Origin: an uncultured Bacteroidota bacterium
GTDB taxonomy: Bacteria; Bacteroidota; Bacteroidia; Bacteroidales; SZUA-534
NCBI GenBank assembly: GCA_937899145.1
Contig: CALBPW010000450.1
Location: 1-12,823 of the forward strand
Direction: 5' to 3'
Length of the DNA: 12,823 nt
Positions 6,871-12,823 of this stretch are shown piece after piece. The position numbers were made by a program, and so were the translations under genes. The notes under the pieces were generated by a model. The model worked only from the letters and a program-made list of their open reading frames with translations, searched no databases and had not been told where the DNA came from. How positions within the stretch are numbered: the first letter of the stretch is position 1; every line of letters starts with the position of its first letter.

Positions 6871-8225
6871 TGAACGAGAACGAAAAATATTTGGTTGTAC
6901 TTGGTGCCGGCGAAAGTGGTGTTGGCACCGCCATTTTGGCTCAAAAACAAGGTTATCGAGTTTTTGTATCCGACTATGGCTCAATATCAGACAAATACAA
7001 AGATGTGCTTAATCAATACAAAATTGACTGGGAAGAAAAACAGCACTCAATTGACAAAATTTTAACTGCCGATGAGATAATGAAAAGCCCTGGGATTCCC
7101 GATAAAGCGCCAATTGTCAAGCAGATAAAAGAAAAAGGAATTCATATTGCAAGCGAAATTGAATTTGCCAAACGCTACACCAACGCAAAAATGATTTGCA
7201 TCACAGGCAGCAACGGCAAAACAACAACCACACTCCTCACCTACGACATTTTGCAACGCGCGGGACTGAATGTTGGTCTTGGTGGCAACGTGGGCAAGAG
7301 TTTCGCATGGCAGGTAGCCACATGCGACTTCGACTATTACGTGCTGGAACTCAGCAGTTTCCAATTAGATAACATGTACGATTTTAAGGCAGACGTTGCC
7401 ATATTGATGAATGTAACTCCCGACCATTTAGACCGTTACGAGTACAAATTCGAGAACTATCTGAACTCAAAATTCCGCATTCTGCAAAATATGGACATGA
7501 GTGGCTACTTCATCTATTGCGATGACGACCCTGCCACACTCGAAAAAATGGCGACTTTGAGGCTCGAAACCAATTGGATTCCGTTCAGCATTGAACATAA
7601 TGTAGAACGCGGAGCCGACCTTACCGACAACGGACAAACATTTAATATTCATCTTAATAATAATAGCGATTTTACTATGAGTATCAACGATTTATCACTA
7701 AGCGGAAAACACAACACTTACAACTCGATGGCCGCTGCTGTTGCTGCCAATGTGTTGAATATCAGAAAAGAGACAATCCGTGAGTGCCTGACAAGTTTTA
7801 AAGGCGTTGAACATCGCCTTGAACCTGTACTTAAAGTGCACCAAATTGAGTTTATCAACGACTCAAAAGCGACCAACGTCAATAGCGCTTGGTACGCCCT
7901 TGACAGTATGCGCAAACCAACCATCTGGATTGTTGGCGGAACCGACAAAGGCAACGACTATTCAACATTGATTCCGCTTGTAAAACAGAAAGTTAAGGCC
8001 ATCATCTGCCTTGGCGTTGACAACTCAAAAATACACGCCGCATTCGATGGCATTGTTGATAACATCATCGACACACAATCGATGGAACATGCTGTAAAAT
8101 CGGCCTATTATATGGGCTCCGACGGCGATGTCGTGCTGCTGTCGCCTTGCTGCGCCAGCTTCGACCTCTTCGACAACTACGAAGACCGCGGACGGCAATT
8201 TAAAGCAGCGGTAAGAAATTTATAA
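6870..8225 (+). CDS. murD: UDP-MurNAc-L-alanine:D-glutamate ligase MurD
   Basis: MurD adds D-glutamate to UDP-MurNAc-L-Ala in the cytoplasm, the step before MurE. The 451-residue product has an N-terminal Rossmann-like domain with LGAGESGVGTA at 11-21, the ATP P-loop ITGSNGKTTT at 111-120, LELSSFQLD at 159-167, MNVTPDHLDRY at 180-190, HRLE at 315-318, NDSKATN at 330-336 and GGTDKGND at 356-363, ending with SPCCASFDLFDNYEDRG, all typical of MurD. The in-frame codons upstream (TTG at 6813) lie within mraY; ATG 6870, sharing one base with the mraY TAA, is the natural start. Its own stop also forms TAATG, but the frame opened there closes after 12 codons, and ftsW starts 120 bp later. Confidence 0.97.
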   Translation: MNENEKYLVVLGAGESGVGTAILAQKQGYRVFVSDYGSISDKYKDVLNQYKIDWEEKQHSIDKILTADEIMKSPGIPDKAPIVKQIKEKGIHIASEIEFAKRYTNAKMICITGSNGKTTTTLLTYDILQRAGLNVGLGGNVGKSFAWQVATCDFDYYVLELSSFQLDNMYDFKADVAILMNVTPDHLDRYEYKFENYLNSKFRILQNMDMSGYFIYCDDDPATLEKMATLRLETNWIPFSIEHNVERGADLTDNGQTFNIHLNNNSDFTMSINDLSLSGKHNTYNSMAAAVAANVLNIRKETIRECLTSFKGVEHRLEPVLKVHQIEFINDSKATNVNSAWYALDSMRKPTIWIVGGTDKGNDYSTLIPLVKQKVKAIICLGVDNSKIHAAFDGIVDNIIDTQSMEHAVKSAYYMGSDGDVVLLSPCCASFDLFDNYEDRGRQFKAAVRNL

Positions 8226-8263
8226 TGGTGAATGATTGGCGAGCCGGTGAAACGGATAACTGA
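8225..8263 (+). other. 12-codon open frame at the murD stop (TAATG), probably vestigial
   Basis: The murD TAA at 8223-8225 overlaps an ATG in the same TAATG arrangement used at mraZ/rsmH, ftsI/murE and mraY/murD. The frame that begins there reads only MVNDWRAGETDN before a TGA at 8261-8263. It could be a coupled leader peptide, the remnant of an older ftsW start displaced by inserted sequence, or coincidence. No similarity to a known peptide is apparent, so I do not call it a gene. Confidence 0.25.
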
Positions 8264-8329
8264 AAAAAAAACGATTATCCGATTATGCGTTCCGAAACGA
8301 AAGACGGTTATCCAGTTCGCCAATCCACC
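8227..8329. repeat. Palindromic repeat block between murD and ftsW
   Basis: This is the only long break (120 bp) in the packed part of the operon. GATTGGCGA (8234-8242) pairs perfectly with TCGCCAATC (8317-8325). The flanking GGTG (8227-8230) pairs with CACC (8326-8329) across a 3-nt bulge. Inside, GGATAACTG (8254-8262) pairs with CGGTTATCC (8305-8313) with one G-T wobble. The apex has an A9 run (8263-8271), CGATTAT twice (8272-8278 and 8280-8286), and a small CGTT/AACG hairpin (8288-8299). TTATCC occurs at 8275 and 8308 and inverted at 8254. The whole could fold as a long interrupted hairpin in RNA, or be a REP-like or miniature palindromic element. It may affect ftsW translation. Confidence 0.65.
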
Positions 8330-8345
8330 GGTTAAACAACAACGA

Positions 8346-9536
8346 ATGAAAGAAAAATTCCTAAAATATTTCAAAGGCGACACTACCATTTGGATAGTGG
8401 TTTTTCTGCTGTCGATTGTGTCGATGCTGACCGTGTATAGCGCCACGGGCACATTGGCATACAAAAAGATGGGCGGAAACACCTTGTTCTATCTGATTAG
8501 GCATGGCAGTTTTCTGATTTTAGGAATTGGTATGATTTGGGTGATACATCGCATACCGTACCGCGTTTTTCATAGGCTGACAATGGGATTACTGTATCTG
8601 AGTGTCGGCTTGCTGATTTTTACGCTGTTGAGCGGTGTCAGCCTCAACTCGGCATCAAGGTGGGTGTCAATTATGGGCGTGCAATTCCAAACATCTGACC
8701 TGGCTAAAATTGCCATCATACTCTACATTGCACGCATACTTGGAAGTAACCAGGATAAAATCGACGACCCGCAAGCCGCCTTTTGGCCTATTGTGCGCTG
8801 GGTTGGAATTATCTGCCTGCTCATCTTTCCCGCCAACTTCTCAACTTCGGCAATGCTGTTTTTCATCTGCTGCCTGATAATGTTCATTGGCCGCATCGAT
8901 GTCAAGTTGATAGCAAAACTTTGCGGTGGCATACTTTTGGCACTTGTTGTTGGCTTTATTATTGCTTACACCGTTCCGCCAATCCGTCAGATTGGGCGCG
9001 TCAACACTTGGATTGGCCGTGTCGAAAGTTTTGCCGGCACAGGCGAGCACAACGACCCCGGACACGATTTCCAATCAGACCATTCAAAAATGGCGATTGT
9101 CAATGGCGGCATTATTGGGCAAGGCTTTGGCAATAGTACACAGCGCAATTTTCTGCCTCACCCCTATTCCGATTTCATCTACGCTATTATTATTGAAGAA
9201 ACAGGAATAATTGGAGGCTCGCTTGTGCTAATTCTCTACCTTATACTACTAATGCGAGCACGCCACATCGCAAAAGGCAGCGTGCGAACGTATCCCGCAT
9301 TTTTGTGTGTCGGGCTATCGGTAAGCCTTGTAATTCAAGCGTTTGTGAACATGGGCGTGGCCGTAAATATTTTTCCGGTAACCGGTCAAACGTTGCCACT
9401 TGTCAGCATGGGCGGCACATCAATAATTTTTACAAGCATCTCAATAGGAATTATTCTGAATGTAAGCCGATATGCCGAAGGTGGCGATTTATACGAACAT
9501 CAAATAATTGAAAATCCGAATAATAAAACCAAATAA
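8346..9536 (+). CDS. ftsW: Septal peptidoglycan glycosyltransferase FtsW (SEDS family)
   Basis: FtsW polymerises lipid II into septal glycan strands and works as a pair with FtsI. From ATG 8346 the product is 396 residues with about ten predicted membrane segments. SEDS features: VYSATG at 30-35, NSASRW at 101-106, QTSDLAKIA at 115-123, FPANFSTSAM at 161-170, NGGIIGQGFGNSTQ at 253-266, the extracytoplasmic FLPHPYSDF at 269-277 and the C-terminal GQTLPLVSMGG at 347-357. D276 corresponds to the conserved loop aspartate thought to be catalytic in SEDS proteins. An in-frame ATG at 8232 would add 38 Lys/Arg-rich residues encoded by the palindromic repeat block; I reject it because MKEKFLKYFKGD is a normal FtsW start. 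One base separates it from murG. Confidence 0.95.
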   Translation: MKEKFLKYFKGDTTIWIVVFLLSIVSMLTVYSATGTLAYKKMGGNTLFYLIRHGSFLILGIGMIWVIHRIPYRVFHRLTMGLLYLSVGLLIFTLLSGVSLNSASRWVSIMGVQFQTSDLAKIAIILYIARILGSNQDKIDDPQAAFWPIVRWVGIICLLIFPANFSTSAMLFFICCLIMFIGRIDVKLIAKLCGGILLALVVGFIIAYTVPPIRQIGRVNTWIGRVESFAGTGEHNDPGHDFQSDHSKMAIVNGGIIGQGFGNSTQRNFLPHPYSDFIYAIIIEETGIIGGSLVLILYLILLMRARHIAKGSVRTYPAFLCVGLSVSLVIQAFVNMGVAVNIFPVTGQTLPLVSMGGTSIIFTSISIGIILNVSRYAEGGDLYEHQIIENPNNKTK

Positions 9537-9537
9537 A

Positions 9538-10638
9538 ATGGAAGACAAACGATTCATAATAAGCGGTGGTGGAACGGGCGGACACATCTTCCCCGCCATC
9601 TCAATTGCAAAAGCTATAAAACGGAAATTGCCCAACTCTGAAATTTTGTTTGTTGGCGCGCACAATCGTATGGAAATGGAAAAAGTGCCGGCCGTTGGCT
9701 TCAAAATTGTGGGTTTGCCCATTGCCGGCTTGCAACGCGGCTCATTAATCAAAAACCTGATGTTCTTGCCAAAATTGTTCATCAGCATGTTCAAATGCCG
9801 AAGCATAATACGCAGCTTCAAGCCTAATGCTGTCGTCGGTGTTGGCGGCTACGCAAGCGGCCCGCTACTACGCATGGCACAAAAAATGGGCATTCCGACA
9901 CTTATTCAAGAACAAAACGGATACGCCGGACTTACCAACAAACTTCTTGCAAAAAAGGCAAAACGCATCTGCGTGGCGTACGAGGGAATGGAACGCTTTT
10001 TCCCATCAGAAAAAATTGTACTCACAGGAAACCCTGTCCGAAAAGACTTGCAAGACATCAAATTTAACATACCAGAAGCGTACAAGTTTTTCAACCTAAA
10101 CCGAAACATGAAAACACTGCTTGTGATTGGAGGCAGCCTTGGCGCCCGCACCATCAACGAGTGCGTTGGCAACAACCTCGACTTGCTGATTCGCAAAAAA
10201 GTGCAAGTTATTTGGCAAACAGGCAAATCGTACTACGACAACGCCCTAACTGAGGCCTCGCAATACGACAGCAGAAATGTGCATATCTATCCGTTCATCA
10301 ATCGTATGGATTATGCCTACTCGGTAGCCGACGCCATCATCTCGCGCGCCGGTGCCGGCACTATCTCAGAACTCTGCTTAGTTGGCAAACCTGTAATTTT
10401 AGTGCCAAGCCCAAATGTTGCCGAAGACCATCAAACCAAAAATGCGATGGCTCTTGTTAAAAACGATGCCGCAATTATGATTACCGACAAATCGGCGCCG
10501 GACACGCTTGTGTCTGAGGCCGTCAAACTTATCGAAGATGACGAACGACAAGTTCGCCTCCGCATCAATATCAAAAAAATGGCTCTGCCAAATGCCGATG
10601 AGGTTATTTGCGAGCAAGTGCTAAAAATCGCATTATGA
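9538..10638 (+). CDS. murG: UDP-GlcNAc:lipid I N-acetylglucosaminyltransferase MurG
   Basis: MurG is a GT-B fold (GT28) peripheral membrane enzyme that adds GlcNAc to lipid I, giving lipid II on the cytoplasmic face. The 366-residue product shows the N-terminal glycine loop SGGGTGGH (9-16), VGVGGYASGP (100-109), QEQN (124-127), GNPVR (164-168), the C-domain GGSLGAR (198-204) and the UDP-GlcNAc-binding SRAGAGTISEL (269-279), followed by VPSPNVAEDHQTKNA (289-303). ATG 9538, one base after the ftsW TAA, starts the protein just before the first strand; an in-frame ATG at 9508 lies inside ftsW and is less likely. Its TGA overlaps the murC start as ATGA. Confidence 0.97.
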   Translation: MEDKRFIISGGGTGGHIFPAISIAKAIKRKLPNSEILFVGAHNRMEMEKVPAVGFKIVGLPIAGLQRGSLIKNLMFLPKLFISMFKCRSIIRSFKPNAVVGVGGYASGPLLRMAQKMGIPTLIQEQNGYAGLTNKLLAKKAKRICVAYEGMERFFPSEKIVLTGNPVRKDLQDIKFNIPEAYKFFNLNRNMKTLLVIGGSLGARTINECVGNNLDLLIRKKVQVIWQTGKSYYDNALTEASQYDSRNVHIYPFINRMDYAYSVADAIISRAGAGTISELCLVGKPVILVPSPNVAEDHQTKNAMALVKNDAAIMITDKSAPDTLVSEAVKLIEDDERQVRLRINIKKMALPNADEVICEQVLKIAL

Positions 10639-12014
10639 AGAAGTTAACCGATTATAATAAAGCCTTTTTTATCGGCATTGGCGGCATCGGAATGAGTGCT
10701 CTCGCCCGATGGTTTAACCACTCTGGTTACACCATCGGAGGCTACGACCGCACCCCGTCCGACATCACAAACAATCTAATAAAAGAAGGTGCTGAAGTCA
10801 TCTACGACGATTGCGAAGAGGCAATACCCGGCATTTTCAAAACCGATACTGACAAAACACTGGCGGTTTATACCCCCGCAATTCCCACCGACAGTGAGAT
10901 TCTGAACTTTTTCAACGCCGCCGGCTACGATGTTGTCAAACGCTCTGTCGCACTTGGCATTATTGCGCAAAGTAGCTACGCGGCTTGCATTGCCGGCACT
11001 CATGGCAAAACATCTGTCTCAACCATGGCAGCTTGCATTCTTAACCAAACGCGCATCGGAGTTAATGCCTTTCTGGGCGGCATCAGCAAAAATTTCAACT
11101 CCAATGTTGTCATCAAGCCGGAATCGCCGTGGGTCGTTATTGAGGCCGATGAGTTCGACCGCTCGTTCCTTACACTCTACCCGCAAATTGCACTAATAAG
11201 CTCCATGGATGCCGACCATTTGGACATTTATGGCAGCAAATCCGAAGTTGAAAAAGCCTTCAAATCATTTGTTAGTCAAGTCAAAACCGATGGTGTTGTG
11301 ATTGTGAAAAAAGGTGTCAACATAACAAAAGAGGCTAACAAAAATGCACGTTTTTATAGTTACGCGCTTGACACTGAAGCTGATTTTTATGCGAAGAATA
11401 TCAGGATAGAAAACAGCAAATACATCTTCGATATTGCAACACCTGACGGAGTGATTGAAAACATACCACTCGGAATGCCAGCCCTCTACAATGTCGAAAA
11501 TGCAGTAGCAGCCACGGCTGTCGCGTATTTTGCAGGTGCTGGCGGGAGCGAGATTCGCTGCGGACTTGAAAGTTACGCCGGTGTCCGCCGCCGCTTCGAT
11601 ATCCGATTTAAAAATGCCGATTTGGTTTACATCGACGACTATGCGCACCACCCCGAGGAGATAAAAGCCTGCTTGCGCTCGGTGCGCGATTTTTATCCCG
11701 ATAGAAAGATAACCGTGCTATTCCAGCCACACTTGTACTCGCGCACTCGCGATTTTGCTGGCGAATTTGCCGAGGCTCTTGATATGGCTGACAATGTTAT
11801 AATTACCGACATTTACCCTGCCCGCGAATCGCCAATTGAGGGCGTAACAAGCGAAATAATCTTCGATAAAATGAAGCTGAAAAACAAAAAGTTATGCCCG
11901 TTTAACCGATTGCTGCGCGAAGCAGGACAAGTAAATTCGGGTGTGCTGCTGACAATGGGAGCCGGCAATATCGATTCGCTGATTGAACCGATACACGAAG
12001 CGCTGATAAAGTAA
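10635..12014 (+). CDS. murC: UDP-MurNAc:L-alanine ligase MurC
   Basis: MurC joins L-alanine to UDP-MurNAc, the first step of stem peptide synthesis. The 459-residue product has the nucleotide-binding IGIGGIGMSALA at 13-24, the P-loop AGTHGKTS at 120-127, EADEFDRSFL at 170-179, DADHLDIYG at 192-200, the C-domain DDYAHHPEEI at 334-343, FQPHLYSRT at 363-371 and TMGAGNID at 440-447. AGTHGKTS with EADE and DYAHHP separates MurC from MurD and MurE. The start codon overlaps the murG TGA by four bases, implying translational coupling; an in-frame ATG at 10608 lies in murG and is rejected. After its TAA the tight packing breaks and 52 bp precede ftsQ. Confidence 0.97.
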   Translation: MKKLTDYNKAFFIGIGGIGMSALARWFNHSGYTIGGYDRTPSDITNNLIKEGAEVIYDDCEEAIPGIFKTDTDKTLAVYTPAIPTDSEILNFFNAAGYDVVKRSVALGIIAQSSYAACIAGTHGKTSVSTMAACILNQTRIGVNAFLGGISKNFNSNVVIKPESPWVVIEADEFDRSFLTLYPQIALISSMDADHLDIYGSKSEVEKAFKSFVSQVKTDGVVIVKKGVNITKEANKNARFYSYALDTEADFYAKNIRIENSKYIFDIATPDGVIENIPLGMPALYNVENAVAATAVAYFAGAGGSEIRCGLESYAGVRRRFDIRFKNADLVYIDDYAHHPEEIKACLRSVRDFYPDRKITVLFQPHLYSRTRDFAGEFAEALDMADNVIITDIYPARESPIEGVTSEIIFDKMKLKNKKLCPFNRLLREAGQVNSGVLLTMGAGNIDSLIEPIHEALIK

Positions 12015-12044
12015 AGTTTTAAGTTAGAATGCGAATTGCTAATA

Positions 12045-12058
12045 ATCGGTTCGCCGAT
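12045..12058 (+). repeat. Small UUCG-loop hairpin in the murC-ftsQ gap
   Basis: ATCGG (12045-12049) pairs with CCGAT (12054-12058) around a TTCG loop, 8 bp before the ftsQ ATG. The closing pair is G-C rather than the extra-stable C-G, so stability is modest, and no T-run follows, so it is not a terminator. It lies in a motif (12049-12063) matching the right arm of the murD-ftsW repeat block at 13 of 15 bases. It may weakly influence ftsQ initiation or be a fragment of a repeat. Confidence 0.4.
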
Positions 12059-12066
12059 ACACCAAA

Positions 12067-12790
12067 ATGATGAAAGAGAAACTGAAGAACATATTGATTT
12101 GGGTATTGCTTGTTGGATATAGCATTACGGCTTTGTCGCTCACTAATGCCGAGTACAAAAATGTGCGCGTCAGTGGTGTTAAGGTGCGCATCGACGACAA
12201 TACACACAATAAGTTTATTTCAGAATCCGACATTATCGATGTACTTAATAAAGAGAACATTAACATCATCGGTAAACACATCGACTCAATAAATATTCAC
12301 TATATTGAGGATATTTTGCAGCATCAAAACAAGTCGATACGGCACGCTGAGGTTTTCCGCACTGTGTATGGCGAACTTGGCATCAGCATTGAGCAGCGCC
12401 AGCCAATAATGCGCATTGTAAACCGCAATGGCGACAGCTACTACATCGACAAAAACGGACAAGTGATGCCTCTAAGTAAGAAATATACAGCGCATGTGAT
12501 TATTGCAAGTGGCTATCTGAACGAACCTTATATGGACCACGTAGGCGAAAATATGAAACAGCGGATGAGCAAAAAAGACAAATCGTCGGGCGAGATTATT
12601 CCCGACCTTTTCCGCCTTGTGCAGGTTATCAACAGCAACAAATTTTGGCGCTCGCAGTTTGAACAGATTTACATCAATAGCGATGGCGACATCGAACTTG
12701 TGCCACGCATTGGAAATCACGTGATTATAATAGGAACCGTGGACAACTTAACCGAAAAATTTGAAAATTTGGAAGCCTTTTACGAGCAGG
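12067..12790 (+). CDS. ftsQ: Cell division protein FtsQ (3'-truncated at contig end)
   Basis: FtsQ is a bitopic divisome protein that recruits FtsL partners to the septum. The genomic part encodes 241 residues: a short basic N-terminus, a membrane segment at about 8-24 (ILIWVLLVGYSITALSL), and a periplasmic region with a POTRA-like start (VSGVKVRID at 35-43, ISESDIIDVL at 51-60) and beta-rich sequence (GISIEQRQPIMRIVN at 105-119, YYIDKNGQVMPLS at 125-137). Assignment rests on this topology and on its place after murC, as in other Bacteroidota clusters. ATG 12067 is followed by a second ATG at 12070; either could be used. The gene runs into sequencing adapter at 12791, so the natural C-terminus is missing and the TGA at 12811 is false. 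Confidence 0.9.
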
Positions 12791-12823
12791 AGATCGGAAG
12801 AGCACACGTCTGAACTCCAGTCA
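12791..12823 (+). other. Illumina TruSeq adapter sequence (artefact)
   Basis: The last 33 bases begin AGATCGGAAGAGC and end CTCCAGTCA, identical as I recall it to the Illumina TruSeq index-side adapter up to the base before the final C that precedes the index. This is not genomic DNA. It adds a false tail, IGRAHV (with part of the preceding codon), and a false stop to the ftsQ reading frame. The true genomic sequence ends at or about 12790. Confidence 0.98.

Noticed and set aside
8232..8345. ATG at 8232 as the ftsW start, adding 38 residues
   Set aside because: The added residues are encoded entirely by the palindromic repeat block and are not FtsW-like; the ATG at 8346 begins a normal FtsW. 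The frame crosses an A9 run, so its openness could also depend on correct homopolymer length.
295..12720. Open frames of 60-136 codons on the - strand and in alternative + frames throughout the genes
   Set aside because: They all lie over well-supported conserved genes, show no recognisable domains, and are expected shadows at this base composition.
12790..12813. Complete ftsQ with a stop at 12811-12813
   Set aside because: The last residues and the stop codon are read from adapter sequence; the real gene continues beyond the contig.
1..12823. tRNA, rRNA, CRISPR array, insertion sequence or phage gene
   Set aside because: No clover-leaf, regularly spaced repeat-spacer array, transposase motif or terminal inverted repeats were seen; the window is filled by conserved dcw genes. 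No undescribed multi-gene system is present.

Overview
The window is one strand of a dcw (division and cell wall) cluster. All genes lie on the + strand in the order mraZ, rsmH, ftsL-like, ftsI, murE, mraY, murD, ftsW, murG, murC, ftsQ. It almost certainly comes from a Bacteroidota bacterium, probably as a metagenomic or draft contig. Evidence for the phylum: murF and ddl are absent from the positions they hold in the proteobacterial cluster; the FtsL is of the short Bacteroidota type; the FtsI carries a C-terminal PASTA domain; MraY has a long hydrophilic insert; FtsW has the FLPHPYSDF loop; and Shine-Dalgarno sequences are largely missing. Genus cannot be told from the sequence alone.

Layout. 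Positions 1-87 look like the tail of an unidentified lysine-rich gene. A strong intrinsic terminator follows (113-151). The leader 152-321 carries a small palindrome, two DnaA-box-like repeats 30 bp apart, and four GTGKR repeats on an exact 10-bp period (250-289) that match the MraZ operator pattern. From 322 to 8225 the genes are packed with junctions of -1 to +4 bp. That packing is broken once, by about 120 bp of inverted and direct repeats between murD and ftsW (8226-8345). Tight packing then resumes through ftsW, murG and murC, and a 52-bp gap with a small hairpin precedes ftsQ.

Function. MurC, MurD and MurE build the UDP-MurNAc-peptide in the cytoplasm; MurE has the DNPR motif of meso-diaminopimelate-adding enzymes. 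MraY and MurG make lipid I and lipid II at the membrane. FtsW (glycosyltransferase) and FtsI (transpeptidase) polymerise and crosslink septal wall, and FtsL and FtsQ belong to the divisome complex that controls them. RsmH modifies 16S rRNA, and MraZ probably autoregulates the operon.

The right end is not genomic. The last 33 bases (12791-12823) are an Illumina TruSeq adapter, so ftsQ is cut by an assembly artefact and its apparent stop codon is false. I found no novel multi-gene system. The items most worth a second look are the adapter end, the murD-ftsW repeat block with its echo before ftsQ, and the mraZ control region.
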